A DNA stretch of 64,000 nt from JANJTY01 sp038257155 (GCA_038257155.1 JBBSJP010000006.1:1-64000); one strand, 5' to 3'; positions 1 to 9,063 are shown, numbered from the stretch's first letter. Notes: generated from the sequence alone by a model not told the origin. Numbers and translations: made by a program.

Positions 1-1
1 G

Positions 2-2074
2 CAAGGCCCCGCAGGTCCACAGGGCCCAGCCGGCGCTGACGGCATTGACGGGGCTCCGGGTCTCGACGGAACAAATGGGGCTGACGGTGCAGCTGGTCCG
101 CAAGGTCCGGCTGGCCCGGCGGGTCCCGCAGGTGCCGATGGCATTGACGGTTTGGCAGGTCCAGCAGGTCCGGCAGGTGCCGACGGGGCACCGGGCCTCG
201 ACGGAACCAATGGAACTGACGGTGCAGTGGGACCGCAGGGTCCGGCGGGTCCTGCAGGCGCTGACGGAGCGCCAGGCCTCGATGGAACAAACGGGACTGA
301 TGGTGCAGCAGGTCCACAGGGCCCAGCGGGTCCCGCAGGTGCCGATGGCATTGACGGATTGGCTGGTCCAGCGGGTCCAGCAGGGCCTGCAGGTGCCGAC
401 GGGGCGCCGGGCCTCGACGGAACCAATGGCACTGACGGTGCAGCAGGACCGCAAGGTCCGGCGGGTCCCGCAGGTGCTGACGGAGCGCCAGGCCTCGATG
501 GAACAAACGGGACTGATGGTGCAGCAGGTCCACAGGGCCCAGCGGGTCCAGCAGGTGCCGATGGCATTGACGGTTTGGCTGGTCCAGCAGGTCCAGCAGG
601 TCCAGCAGGTCCAGCAGGTCCAGCAGGTCCAGCAGGTGCCGACGGGGCGCCGGGCCTAGACGGAACCAATGGAACTGACGGAGCGGCGGGACCGCAGGGT
701 CCGGCGGGTCCCGCAGGTGCCGATGGCATCGACGGCGTTGCTGGGCCTGCGGGTCCGGCAGGTGCCGACGGGTCCGATGGAAATGACGGGGCAATTGGTC
801 CTCAGGGTCCGGCAGGTCCTGCAGGTGCCGATGGCCTCGACGGGGCGGTTGGTCCGCAAGGCCCGGCCGGTCCTGCAGGTTCCGATGGCCTGGATGGGGC
901 GGCGGGTCCAGCGGGAGCCGACGGCCTTGACGGCGCTCCCGGTGCTCAGGGTCCGATAGGTCCGGCTGGTGCCGATGGCCTCGACGGGGCAGTTGGTCCG
1001 CAAGGTCCGGTCGGTCCTGCAGGTTCCGATGGTCTTGATGGCGCGGCGGGTCCAGCGGGAGCAGACGGCATTGACGGCGCTCCCGGAGCTCAGGGCCCGA
1101 TGGGTCCGGCTGGCGCCGATGGCATCGACGGGGCGGTTGGTCCGCAAGGCCCGGCCGGTCCTGCAGGTTCCGATGGCCTGGATGGCGCGGTGGGCCCAGC
1201 GGGAGCGGACGGCCTTGACGGCGCTCCCGGAGCTCAGGGCCCGATGGGTCCGGCTGGTGCCGATGGCCTCGACGGGGCGGTTGGTCCGCAAGGCCCGGCC
1301 GGTCCTGCAGGTTCCGATGGCCTGGATGGGGCGGCGGGTCCAGCGGGAGCGGACGGCCTTGACGGCGCTCCCGGTGCTCAGGGCCCGATAGGTCCGGCTG
1401 GTGCCGATGGCCTCGACGGGGCGGTTGGTCCGCAAGGCCCGGCCGGTCCTGCAGGTTCCGATGGCCTTGACGGCGCAGCGGGTCCAGCGGGAGCGGACGG
1501 CATTGACGGCGCTCCCGGTGCTCAGGGCCCGATGGGTCCGGCTGGTGCCGATGGCCTCGACGGGGCTGTTGGTCCGCAAGGTCCGGCAGGTCCGGCAGGT
1601 GTTGATGGTATTGACGGCGCAGCGGGACCGCAGGGGCCGGTTGGTCCTGCTGGTGCCGACGGCGTTGACGGAGCGCTGGGTCCGCAGGGTCCAGCCGGAG
1701 CGGCGGGTCCGCAGGGCCCGCAGGGCGATCCCGGCCCGGTCGGCCCGGTTGGTCCGCAAGGCCCGGAAGGCCCGCAGGGTTCAGCTGGAACACTTGAGAA
1801 CATGAAGGGCGGGCTGGTGACGATTCCGCCGAATGGCTCGGGCGTGGACGTCGTGCTCAATCCTCCGATGCCGAACACCAACTTCATCGTGCTGATTTCG
1901 ATCGAGAACGATACCAACGGCGTAGCGAGTGCTTCGCAGGGCTATTACTTCTCCGTCGACGCCAAGACTGCCGCTGGTTTCCGGATCAACATCCGCAACA
2001 ACCAGAACGGTAGCCTGGTCACCAGTGACACGGGCACGAACTTCAGCTTTGCCGTAGTGCCCTTGCCGAACTGA
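2..2074 (+). CDS. Collagen-like repeat protein, 5' end outside window
   Basis: The frame is open from base 2, so the gene begins left of the window; the TTG near 152 is internal. About 595 residues are almost uninterrupted Gly-X-Y triplets rich in GPQ, GPA, GAD and GLD/GID, the hallmark of bacterial collagen-like triple-helical proteins. The last ~95 residues, starting near GTLENMKGG, are not collagenous and look like a compact beta-rich C-terminal domain, possibly for trimerisation or anchoring. There is no C-terminal membrane anchor or LPXTG. Bacterial proteins of this type are usually exported and surface exposed, but the signal peptide is not visible here. The repeats contain no proline-hydroxylation signature; stability would come from Pro and charged triplets. 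Collagen-like architecture is certain; biological role is unknown. Confidence 0.9.
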   Translation, partial: QGPAGPQGPAGADGIDGAPGLDGTNGADGAAGPQGPAGPAGPAGADGIDGLAGPAGPAGADGAPGLDGTNGTDGAVGPQGPAGPAGADGAPGLDGTNGTDGAAGPQGPAGPAGADGIDGLAGPAGPAGPAGADGAPGLDGTNGTDGAAGPQGPAGPAGADGAPGLDGTNGTDGAAGPQGPAGPAGADGIDGLAGPAGPAGPAGPAGPAGPAGADGAPGLDGTNGTDGAAGPQGPAGPAGADGIDGVAGPAGPAGADGSDGNDGAIGPQGPAGPAGADGLDGAVGPQGPAGPAGSDGLDGAAGPAGADGLDGAPGAQGPIGPAGADGLDGAVGPQGPVGPAGSDGLDGAAGPAGADGIDGAPGAQGPMGPAGADGIDGAVGPQGPAGPAGSDGLDGAVGPAGADGLDGAPGAQGPMGPAGADGLDGAVGPQGPAGPAGSDGLDGAAGPAGADGLDGAPGAQGPIGPAGADGLDGAVGPQGPAGPAGSDGLDGAAGPAGADGIDGAPGAQGPMGPAGADGLDGAVGPQGPAGPAGVDGIDGAAGPQGPVGPAGADGVDGALGPQGPAGAAGPQGPQGDPGPVGPVGPQGPEGPQGSAGTLENMKGGLVTIPPNGSGVDVVLNPPMPNTNFIVLISIENDTNGVASASQGYYFSVDAKTAAGFRINIRNNQNGSLVTSDTGTNFSFAVVPLPN
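581..634 (+). repeat. Six tandem 9-bp Gly-Pro-Ala units
   Basis: The unit GGTCCAGCA occurs six times in perfect tandem inside the collagen-like gene. Each unit is one Gly-Pro-Ala triplet, so gain or loss of units leaves the frame intact. Neighbouring larger blocks are spaced 207 and 216 bp apart (from 134 to 341 to 557), which differ by exactly one 9-bp unit and so suggest past slippage. Confidence 0.9.
827..1600 (+). repeat. 144-bp tandem repeat within the collagen-like gene
   Basis: The string GCCGATGGC or a near copy recurs at 827, 971, 1115, 1259, 1403 and 1547, exactly 144 bp apart. This gives five full units and one partial unit of 48 residues (16 Gly-X-Y triplets). Copies differ by only a few bases, including I/L and M/I swaps, which indicates recent duplication or gene conversion. 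Confidence 0.88.
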
Positions 2075-2084
2075 CGAAGTCGAA

Positions 2085-2116
2085 GACCCCCGGTCCGGAA
2101 GGCCGGATCGGGGGTC
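2085..2116 (+). terminator. Hairpin after the collagen-like gene
   Basis: A 14-bp stem (GACCCCCGGTCCGG against CCGGATCGGGGGTC, one G-T pair) with an AAGG loop begins 11 bases after the stop codon. There is no T-tract, so it may be a factor-assisted terminator or a 3' stabiliser. It sits between convergent genes and could act on both strands. Confidence 0.6.
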
Positions 2117-2168
2117 CAGTCCAGCTGGCAACAATTGATCGGGACTTCTGTGCAGCGTGGTGCAAGCT

Positions 2169-2771
2169 TCAATCGGTCTTGAGCTTTCTGGCTGCAGCCT
2201 GCAGCTGCCCACGACGCAAAACAAAATCCCAATACGTCCCGCCCATCTGCCGCCACAGCACGGCCGCGCGCATCGCGGCCATCAGCAGGGCACGGATCTC
2301 CGAAACGATGGCCGGTTGCGACAGATACAGTGGGTTGCCCTGCACCAGGACGCGCGGCGAAAGCGTGCTGACCGTGCCGGCATAAAGCTCGCCCAGGCGC
2401 GACAACACCGTTGGGTGGCTGACACCCGATTCGCGCATCTGCGGTTCGATTTCCTGGATACCCGCGGAAATCCGGGCGAGCAGGTCCGGGCGTTTGGCCA
2501 GTTTGCGCTCCACCAGCAGCACCGAGAAGACGATGCGCGTGGCGTTGGGGTGTCGTTTGCTGCCGTCCAGGTGCTGCACCAGGCTGCGCAGGCCGCTGCG
2601 CACGCCTTCAAGTCCGCCGTAAACGTCTTCAGCACTGTCCGCGTCGATGCGGAAAACCGATGCCAGGCTGGATTCCAGCGGCTTTCCTTCTGCCGATCCG
2701 GTTTCGGCCATTTCCTGCACGAGCCGGATGGCCTGGATCAGGCCGGCGAGAGCGATGACGCGGTCTTTCAT
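2169..2771 (-). CDS. hflD: High frequency lysogenization protein HflD homologue
   Basis: The 200-residue product matches HflD in length and sequence character: an all-helical protein beginning MKDRVIALAGL with internal blocks such as ESSLASVFR and LLVERKL. In E. coli, HflD is peripherally attached to the inner membrane and was found as a factor that binds lambda CII; its native role is unclear. The start codon overlaps the mnmA stop by four bases (ATGA), so translation is probably coupled. The mnmA-hflD order is conserved in gammaproteobacteria, which supports the call. No purB follows within the window. Confidence 0.92.
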   Translation of the reverse strand: MKDRVIALAGLIQAIRLVQEMAETGSAEGKPLESSLASVFRIDADSAEDVYGGLEGVRSGLRSLVQHLDGSKRHPNATRIVFSVLLVERKLAKRPDLLARISAGIQEIEPQMRESGVSHPTVLSRLGELYAGTVSTLSPRVLVQGNPLYLSQPAIVSEIRALLMAAMRAAVLWRQMGGTYWDFVLRRGQLQAAARKLKTD

Positions 2772-3889
2772 GTGGGGTTCCTGGCGCGCGCATCGAGCGC
2801 CGCGTCGGTTGAGAGAATGACGGCACCGCCGAGGCAGGCGTCGCCGTCGTAGAGAACCACGGACTGGCCGGGCGTTACCGCACGCTGGGGACGGTCGAAG
2901 CGGATCTGCAGGCGGCCGTCGGCCAGGCAGTCGACTTCGCAGGCTTCGTCATCCTGGCGGTAGCGGGTTTTTGCCGTGCAGCGAAAGCTGCGAGCCGGGG
3001 CGCTACCGCTGACCCAGTGCATGGCTTCGGAGTCGAGCTGCTGCGACTGCAGCCAGGGGCTGTCGTGTCCCTGGTCGACGTAGACGATGTTGCGGGTCAC
3101 GTCCTTGCCAACCACGTACCAGGGAGCCGCAGGACGGCCACGCACGCCGCCGATGCTGAGGCCTTCACGCTGGCCCAGGGTGAAGAAAAAGGCGCCCGGG
3201 TGTTCGCCCAGTACCGAACCCTCCACAGTCTGCAGTTCACCGGGACGGACGGGAAGATACTGCGAAAGGAACTCGCGGAAATCACGTTCACCGATGAAGC
3301 AGATGCCGGTCGAGTCCTTCTTGCGGTGGGTTGGCAGGCCGGCTTGCAGGGCCAGTTGGCGTACTGCCGGCTTGGGCAGTTCTCCGACCGGAAAATCGGT
3401 GACTGCGAGCTGAGCCTGACCGAGTTGGTGCAGGAAATAGCTTTGGTCCTTGCTCGCATCCAGACCACGCAGAAGCTGCAGGCCGGTGTCGCTGCGCCCG
3501 ACGCGCGCGTAGTGGCCAGTGGCAATACGCTCGGCGCCCAAGCCCTGGGCGTACTCCAGAAAGCGCTTGAACTTGATCTCGCGATTGCATAACACGTCGG
3601 GATTGGGCGTGCGCCCGGCGCGGTACTCGGCCAGGAAGTGCTCAAACACATCGCGCCAGTAGTCCTGCGCGAAGTTGCAGGCATGAAACGGGATGCCAAG
3701 AAGTCCGGCCACCGCCAGCGCATCGCGACGATCTTCCTCGGCACGGCATCCGCTGCTTCCGTCCTCGTTCCAGTTCTGCATGAACAGTCCGGCGATATCG
3801 CGCCCCTGGCGCTGCAGCAGGAGCGCAGCCACCGAGGAGTCGACCCCGCCAGAGAGGCCAACCATGGTCAGTCCGTCGGCGGAGCTCAC
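2768..3889 (-). CDS. mnmA: tRNA-specific 2-thiouridylase MnmA
   Basis: This enzyme adds sulfur at C2 of the wobble uridine U34 in tRNA Lys, Glu and Gln, taking sulfur relayed from IscS through the Tus proteins. The 373-residue product has the PP-loop ATPase motif SGGVDSS at residues 13-19. The two catalytic cysteines are visible as C101 in PDVLCNREIKF and C197 in DSTGICFIGER. Length is normal for the family. It overlaps the Nudix gene upstream and hflD downstream by four bases on each side, so the three form one operon. Confidence 0.97.
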   Translation of the reverse strand: MSSADGLTMVGLSGGVDSSVAALLLQRQGRDIAGLFMQNWNEDGSSGCRAEEDRRDALAVAGLLGIPFHACNFAQDYWRDVFEHFLAEYRAGRTPNPDVLCNREIKFKRFLEYAQGLGAERIATGHYARVGRSDTGLQLLRGLDASKDQSYFLHQLGQAQLAVTDFPVGELPKPAVRQLALQAGLPTHRKKDSTGICFIGERDFREFLSQYLPVRPGELQTVEGSVLGEHPGAFFFTLGQREGLSIGGVRGRPAAPWYVVGKDVTRNIVYVDQGHDSPWLQSQQLDSEAMHWVSGSAPARSFRCTAKTRYRQDDEACEVDCLADGRLQIRFDRPQRAVTPGQSVVLYDGDACLGGAVILSTDAALDARARNPT

Positions 3890-4359
3890 ACTACGTGCCG
3901 GACTGACGAAAGCGGCAGTCGCTGGCCGGCCAGGTAATCGTCGATTACCTGCATCACCAGCGGGCTTCGGTGGCGTGTGCCTTCAGCCAGCAGTTCATCG
4001 CGGTTCAGCCAAATGGCCTGCACGATGCCGTGGTCGAGAGGCTGCCCTTCAATCTGCACGATGGGTCGCGCGGCGAAGGCGAAACGCAGGAAGTGCAGAT
4101 CGGTTCCGGGTGCCTGCCACAGGTAGGTGCCGATGAAATGCTCGGGTTCGATCTGCCAGGCAGTTTCCTCCAGACATTCGCGTACCACGGCCTGCAGCAA
4201 GGATTCCCCCGGCTCCAGGTGGCCGGCGGGCTGGTTGATGACGATGTTGCCGCGCACCGACTCCTCCACCATCAGGAATCGGCCGTCATGCAGCACCACA
4301 GCCGCAACGGTCACGTCAGGGTAGAAAATGGCGCCTGGGGATTCACACGGGTCTGTCAT
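3886..4359 (-). CDS. nudJ: Nudix hydrolase, NudJ-like
   Basis: The 157-residue product carries a Nudix box around GHLEPGESLLQAVVREC followed by LEETAW. The usual glycine in the EEXG part is alanine here; this EETAW variant occurs in NudJ/YmfB-type proteins as I recall them. NudJ enzymes hydrolyse nucleoside di- and triphosphates and, in E. coli, the thiamine precursor HMP-PP. I chose the ATG at 4359 over the longer frame starting at 4398, because the extra 13 residues are not family-like. It overlaps mnmA by four bases. The subfamily assignment is moderately sure; the Nudix fold is firm. Confidence 0.85.
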   Translation of the reverse strand: MTDPCESPGAIFYPDVTVAAVVLHDGRFLMVEESVRGNIVINQPAGHLEPGESLLQAVVRECLEETAWQIEPEHFIGTYLWQAPGTDLHFLRFAFAARPIVQIEGQPLDHGIVQAIWLNRDELLAEGTRHRSPLVMQVIDDYLAGQRLPLSSVRHVV

Positions 4360-4383
4360 GCTGCGCGGGATGTTACACGTTGA

Positions 4384-4421
4384 GCCCGGACACTTCATGC
4401 GGCCTCATGACGTGTCCGGGC
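4384..4421. repeat. Inverted repeat between divergent Nudix and clpS genes
   Basis: The arms GCCCGGACAC (4384-4393) and GTGTCCGGGC (4412-4421) are perfect 10-bp complements with an 18-base centre that itself contains two TCATG motifs. It lies upstream of both start regions. It could be an operator for either gene or a hairpin in the Nudix leader; the sequence alone does not decide. Confidence 0.55.
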
Positions 4422-4428
4422 GCGCCAC

Positions 4429-4459
4429 TTGTGTTCCGGCATCCAACGTCACATATAGT
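4429..4459 (+). promoter_or_regulatory. Candidate sigma-70 promoter for clpS-clpA
   Basis: A good -10 box TATAGT lies at 4454-4459, 17 bases ahead of the start codon. The best -35 is TTGTGT at 4429-4434 with a longish 19-base spacer. A strong purine ribosome site, AGAGGAGAGAG, follows immediately before the ATG at 4477. Confidence 0.45.
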
Positions 4460-4476
4460 GGAGCCAGAGGAGAGAG

Positions 4477-4803
4477 ATGAGCCACGGACACAACGACGAG
4501 CACGAAGGCGAACATGGGCTGGCGGTGCAGGTCGCCAAGCCCGAGGTCGTGCGCCCACCGCTATACCAGGTGCTGCTGCTGAATGACGACTTCACCCCGA
4601 TGGACTTCGTGGTGGAGGTGTTGCAGCTGTTCTTCGGAATGAACCGGGAACAGGCCACCCAGGTGATGCTGCACGTCCACACCCGCGGTCGCGGCGTGTG
4701 CGGCGTCTTCACCCGCGAAGTGGCAGAAACAAAGGTGATGCAAGTCAACGAATTTTCCCGCCATCACCAGCATCCTTTGCTCTGTACCATGGAACAGGCC
4801 TGA
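4477..4803 (+). CDS. clpS: ATP-dependent Clp protease adaptor ClpS
   Basis: ClpS binds proteins with N-end-rule destabilising residues and hands them to ClpA-ClpP. The 108-residue product has the core signatures LLNDDFTPMDFVVEVL and HVHTRGRGVCGVFTREVAE; these build the pocket that reads N-terminal Leu, Phe, Tyr and Trp. The histidine-rich N-terminal extension (HGHNDEHEGEHG) is flexible and typical. clpA follows 28 bases after the stop, the usual operon. Aat, which makes N-degrons, is 5 kb downstream. Confidence 0.97.
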   Translation: MSHGHNDEHEGEHGLAVQVAKPEVVRPPLYQVLLLNDDFTPMDFVVEVLQLFFGMNREQATQVMLHVHTRGRGVCGVFTREVAETKVMQVNEFSRHHQHPLLCTMEQA

Positions 4804-4831
4804 GCCACGGCTCTTGCACCCGGAGAAGCAC

Positions 4832-7108
4832 ATGTTCAGCAAAGATCTCGAGTTCACCATCGGCCAGTGCTACAAGCAGGCGCGCGAACAGCGGCATGAG
4901 TTCATGACCGTCGAGCACCTGCTGCTGTCGCTGCTCGACAACCCGTCGGCGGTGGCGGTGCTACGTGCCAGTGGCGCTGACCTCGGGCGACTGGGTGGTG
5001 ATCTCAAGAACATCATCGCCGAGACCGTGCCGGTGCTTTCCGGCGAAGATGGGCGTGATACACAGCCCACACTCGGCTTCCAGCGCGTGCTGCAGCGCGC
5101 GGTGTATCACGTGCAATCGTCCGGCAAGAAAGAAGTCACCGGTGCCAATGTGCTGGTGGCGATCTTCGGCGAGAAGGATTCGCATGCGGTGTATTTCCTC
5201 AATCAGCAGGAGATCACCCGGCTCGACGCAGTCAATTTCATTTCCCATGGCGTTGCCAAGATCGGCAATGAGCCGGCGAAGGCCGAGCCCGAAACGAGCA
5301 AGGATGGCGAGCCCGGCGAGGAAGGCAAGAGCGATCCGCTCAGCGAGTTCGCCAGCAATCTCAACGAGATGGCACGGCAGGGCAAGATCGACCCGCTGAT
5401 CGGTCGCGAAGAGGAAATCGAGCGCACCATCCAGGTGCTGTGTCGCCGACGCAAGAACAATCCGCTCTACGTTGGTGAGGCCGGCGTCGGCAAGACTGCA
5501 CTGGCGGAAGGTCTGGCCAAGCGCATCGTTGAAAACGAAGTGCCTGAGGTTCTGGCCGAAGCCACCATCTATGCGCTTGACCTTGGCGCACTGGTGGCGG
5601 GCACCAAGTACCGCGGCGACTTCGAGAAGCGCTTGAAGGCGGTGATCGGGCAGCTCAAGAAGGAGCCGAACGCGATCCTGTTCATCGACGAGATCCACAC
5701 CATCATCGGCGCCGGCTCGGCTTCCGGCGGCACCATGGACGCGTCCAACCTGATCAAGCCAGTGCTGGCATCGGGCGAGCTTCGCTGCATTGGGTCGACC
5801 ACCTTCCAGGAATACCGCGGCGTGTTCGAGAAGGATCGGGCGCTGGCGCGGCGCTTCCAGAAGATCGACGTGGTCGAGCCCTCGGTGGCCGAAACCGTGG
5901 CCATCCTAAATGGCCTGAAGACCCGCTTTGAAGCGCATCACAGCGTCGAGTACACCGCCGACGCACTGCGCGCCGCGGTCGATCTGTCAGTCAAACACAT
6001 TGGTGACAGGCTGCTGCCCGACAAGGCCATCGACGTGATCGATGAGGCCGGTGCCCGCCAGCGGCTGATGCCGGAGGAAACCCGCAAGACTGTGGTGGAC
6101 GTGCCCGAGATCGAATACATCGTGGCGCGCATGGCGCGGATTCCACCCAAGCAGGTTTCTGCCTCCGACAAGGACGTACTGCGCAACCTCGAGCGCAATC
6201 TGAAGATGGTGATCTTTGGCCAGGATCCGGCCATCGAGACGCTTACCGCCTCGATCAAGATGGCACGCAGTGGCCTTGGCAATCCCGACAAGCCGATCGG
6301 CAACTTCCTGTTCGCCGGCCCCACCGGCGTGGGCAAGACCGAGGTGACCCGTCAGCTCGCCATGCAGCTGGGCATCGAACTGATCCGCTTCGACATGTCC
6401 GAATACATGGAGTCACATTCGGTATCGCGCCTGATCGGCGCGCCACCGGGCTATGTCGGTTTTGACCAGGGTGGCCTGCTGACCGAGCAGATCGTCAAGC
6501 ACCCGCACTGCGTGCTGCTGCTCGACGAGATCGAGAAGGCGCATCCGGACGTGTTCAACATCCTGCTGCAGGTAATGGACCGCGGTATCCTCACCGATAC
6601 CAACGGGCGCGAGGCGAACTTCCGCAACGTGATCGTGGTGATGACCACCAATGCCGGCGCCTCGCAGGCCTCGCGTCGCACCATCGGTTTTACCCATCAG
6701 GATCACAGCAGCGACGCCATGGAAGTGATCCGCCGCACCTTCACCCCGGAGTTCCGCAACCGCCTGGACGCGGTAGTGCAGTTCCGTCCGCTCGACATCG
6801 ACCACGTGCTGCGCGTGGTCGACAAGTTCGTCATCGAGCTGGAAACCCAGCTGCAGGAGAAGCACGTCTCGCTCAGCGTCACGCCGGAAGCGCGCCAGTG
6901 GCTGGCCGAGCATGGTTTTGATCCGCAGATGGGTGCGCGGCCGATGGCGCGCGTCATCCAGGAGCAGATCAAACGTCCGCTTGCCGACGAGCTGCTGTTC
7001 GGCAAGCTGCTGGAAGGTGGCAGGGTCACGGTCGGCGTGGAGAATGGCGCGCTCGACGTGCAGGCCTATGCCGAGCCGGAAAAGCTCTTGCCGGCCACGG
7101 TCGACTAG
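4832..7108 (+). CDS. clpA: ATP-dependent Clp protease ATP-binding subunit ClpA
   Basis: ClpA is the hexameric AAA+ unfoldase of the ClpAP protease. The 758-residue product starts MFSKDLEFTI at the ATG at 4832, which has a GGAGAAG ribosome site; a TTG 18 bases upstream is less likely. It has the Clp N-domain (about 1-140), a first AAA module with Walker A GEAGVGKTA and Walker B LFIDEIHT, a second module with GPTGVGKTE and LLLDEIEKAHPDV, and a C-terminal D2-small domain. There is no long ClpB-type middle coiled coil. Length is normal. Confidence 0.98.
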   Translation: MFSKDLEFTIGQCYKQAREQRHEFMTVEHLLLSLLDNPSAVAVLRASGADLGRLGGDLKNIIAETVPVLSGEDGRDTQPTLGFQRVLQRAVYHVQSSGKKEVTGANVLVAIFGEKDSHAVYFLNQQEITRLDAVNFISHGVAKIGNEPAKAEPETSKDGEPGEEGKSDPLSEFASNLNEMARQGKIDPLIGREEEIERTIQVLCRRRKNNPLYVGEAGVGKTALAEGLAKRIVENEVPEVLAEATIYALDLGALVAGTKYRGDFEKRLKAVIGQLKKEPNAILFIDEIHTIIGAGSASGGTMDASNLIKPVLASGELRCIGSTTFQEYRGVFEKDRALARRFQKIDVVEPSVAETVAILNGLKTRFEAHHSVEYTADALRAAVDLSVKHIGDRLLPDKAIDVIDEAGARQRLMPEETRKTVVDVPEIEYIVARMARIPPKQVSASDKDVLRNLERNLKMVIFGQDPAIETLTASIKMARSGLGNPDKPIGNFLFAGPTGVGKTEVTRQLAMQLGIELIRFDMSEYMESHSVSRLIGAPPGYVGFDQGGLLTEQIVKHPHCVLLLDEIEKAHPDVFNILLQVMDRGILTDTNGREANFRNVIVVMTTNAGASQASRRTIGFTHQDHSSDAMEVIRRTFTPEFRNRLDAVVQFRPLDIDHVLRVVDKFVIELETQLQEKHVSLSVTPEARQWLAEHGFDPQMGARPMARVIQEQIKRPLADELLFGKLLEGGRVTVGVENGALDVQAYAEPEKLLPATVD

Positions 7109-7113
7109 TCGCC

Positions 7114-9024
7114 ATGAAGTTCGCGTCGCTGCGCAGGTCAGGCTTGATAGTGCCGCTGCTGGCGGCGCTGAGCATGGCGGTTTCAGCCGCCGATCGGTCC
7201 CCCCCGGTGTGCAAGGCAGCAGGGTCGGGAACCTTGTTGCTGCAGGTTGAGCGCAGCAGCATCGAACAATTGGGACTACGCTTCGAACCGGCGCTGCCCG
7301 AATGGCACTACACGCTGCTGCCTGAGGCCGGTTTTCGCGTCGAGCTGGGCGATGGCGCCCCTACCGGACTGGCCGGCGAAGGATTGCTGGTCAAGGGACT
7401 GAGTCTGCAACGCTCTGACGGAGCTCGAACACCGCCGCTGCACATCAATGCTGGTGCGCAGGGGCTGGACGCGTACCTCGTGGATGCACAGGGCGATGTC
7501 TGGATGCAGCTGCAGCAGGGCATGCGCTCGCCTGAGCGCGCCCACGGCCTGCGCCTGTTCACCGGAGATCTGCGTGTCGGGCCGGCGCTGGCCGAGTGGC
7601 TTGGCTTGAGCCAAGCCGGCAGCCTGCTGGCGGGCGTGCGCCTGGACCTGCCATTGCAAACCGAGATCGCCGCGGAGAAATCCTGCGCTGCACCGAATTG
7701 GCCAGGGACCAAGGGATTCGTCGCCGATGTGCTGCTGGTCGACGTCGACGGGGTGACGGCAGTGCGCTGTCGAAGCGCCGACGCGCCATCTGAACGATGC
7801 GACGGACCGGGCGGAGCAGAAGGCGAGGTTGTAGTCGCGTCCTTGGCCACCTTGGCCAACAGTAGTGCTGAAAACGCCAGCGAGGTGCCCTGGTACCAGC
7901 AGTTCAGTGCGCCGCAGCCGCCCTATGCCAACGACCAGCATCCCTTCCTGGTGTGGAACCTCTATCGGCTCGACTCAGACGGAGAGCTTCAGCAGATCGC
8001 GCGTTCGGCGCTAAAGCACGCATTTGCCACCGCCAATACCGGTTGCGTCGACCAGACCTGCACCGGCAACGGCTGGTCGCAGATCCTGGGGCGCGGCTGC
8101 GCCGACCTTTACAGCGTGGCGAGCCAGGAGTGTGGTCGCTTTCTCGCGCCGCGCAGCGAAGTGATCCCTTCCACCGGAGTCTGGGGTCGCTGTGGTTCCT
8201 TGTTCGACGCCAACTGCGATGGCTTTCCCGATCCTCGCATCGGTCATCCGACGCCGGCATTCTGCTCGCCGGTGCAGGGCTCACCGTCTGAATCGGGCTA
8301 TGGTCTGCGTCTGGTGGCGGCTGAGAGTGCAATCGATCCGGATCAACACCCGGATGCACGTTGGTTTCTGGATGCCTGGTATGTGGTTCGCGACGATGCC
8401 AATCTTTTCAACACCATGGGTTACCGCGAGCTGTTTCCGACCTTTGATCCGCCGACGTCAAGCGCTCCGCAATGGCGTTTCGACCTGGCCCCCTACCAGA
8501 CCGGCGACCTGTTGCAGGCCTGGGTGAACCTGCCGGGCGGCCATCAGCATCACTACCAGTTGCTGGACACGGCAGAAGGGCAGGTGGGGCTTGGCGTGCG
8601 CGTGACCCGGTTGGTGGACGGCCGCTATCGCTACGACTACACGCTGATGAATTTCTCCCTCACCCGCCCGGTGCTTGACGGCGCTGAGCCCGATTTGCGA
8701 GTCCTGAGCAATCTGGGGCTCGCGGGTTTCTCGGTACCGATCATCGAGCCCGAAACTGCGACCACAGCGGGCTTCAGCGACGGCGACAGCGTGGCTGTCA
8801 ACGACTGGAGTGCGTTACTGGAGTCGGGAGAAGTGCACTGGTCGGCACCGACGGGTGTCGAACTGGCATGGGGCAGCCTCGCCAGCTTCAGCCTGATCGA
8901 TCGGCGACCGCCAGCGCTGGGGCAGACCAGGCTTCACCTGGCGCAAGCCGGCGCACCGAGCTTCTATTCGATCGGTGCCCTGATTCCGGATGTCGATTGG
9001 CTGTTCGGCGACGGTTTCGATTGA
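7114..9024 (+). CDS. Secreted protein of unknown function with DGFD tail
   Basis: I do not recognise the family. The 636-residue product starts with a clear Sec signal (MKFASLRRS then a hydrophobic stretch ending AVSAAD). The middle (about 310-400) is cysteine rich (CVDQTCTGNG, GRGCADLY, SQECGRF, WGRCGSLFDANCDG), suggesting disulfides. The second half is beta-rich with many Tyr and Asp and no recognised catalytic motif. It ends DVDWLFGDGFD, similar to the tails of two other secreted products in the window. The ATG is only 5 bases after the clpA stop, so it may be read through from clpA, although a functional link is not apparent. Confidence 0.75.
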   Translation: MKFASLRRSGLIVPLLAALSMAVSAADRSPPVCKAAGSGTLLLQVERSSIEQLGLRFEPALPEWHYTLLPEAGFRVELGDGAPTGLAGEGLLVKGLSLQRSDGARTPPLHINAGAQGLDAYLVDAQGDVWMQLQQGMRSPERAHGLRLFTGDLRVGPALAEWLGLSQAGSLLAGVRLDLPLQTEIAAEKSCAAPNWPGTKGFVADVLLVDVDGVTAVRCRSADAPSERCDGPGGAEGEVVVASLATLANSSAENASEVPWYQQFSAPQPPYANDQHPFLVWNLYRLDSDGELQQIARSALKHAFATANTGCVDQTCTGNGWSQILGRGCADLYSVASQECGRFLAPRSEVIPSTGVWGRCGSLFDANCDGFPDPRIGHPTPAFCSPVQGSPSESGYGLRLVAAESAIDPDQHPDARWFLDAWYVVRDDANLFNTMGYRELFPTFDPPTSSAPQWRFDLAPYQTGDLLQAWVNLPGGHQHHYQLLDTAEGQVGLGVRVTRLVDGRYRYDYTLMNFSLTRPVLDGAEPDLRVLSNLGLAGFSVPIIEPETATTAGFSDGDSVAVNDWSALLESGEVHWSAPTGVELAWGSLASFSLIDRRPPALGQTRLHLAQAGAPSFYSIGALIPDVDWLFGDGFD

Positions 9025-9045
9025 AGTCACACCCATGACCAGGTC

Positions 9046-9063
9046 GCGCGGTGGCCGCGCTTT
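9046..9063 (+). terminator. Hairpin terminator after the DGFD-tail protein
   Basis: A six-base GC stem, GCGCGG and CCGCGC with a TGG loop, is followed by TTT 22 bases after the stop. It is short but well placed to end the clpS-clpA transcript before the convergent infA. Confidence 0.5.

Noticed and set aside
134..1600. Regular repeats as a possible CRISPR array
   Set aside because: The repeats are coding triplets without unique spacers or palindromic direct repeats; no cas gene is near.
656..1759. Long minus-strand and alternate plus-strand frames through the collagen-like region
   Set aside because: They arise from the strict Gly-X-Y codon periodicity, are Arg/Thr or Gln/Val rich, and have no ribosome site. 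The collagen frame explains the DNA fully.
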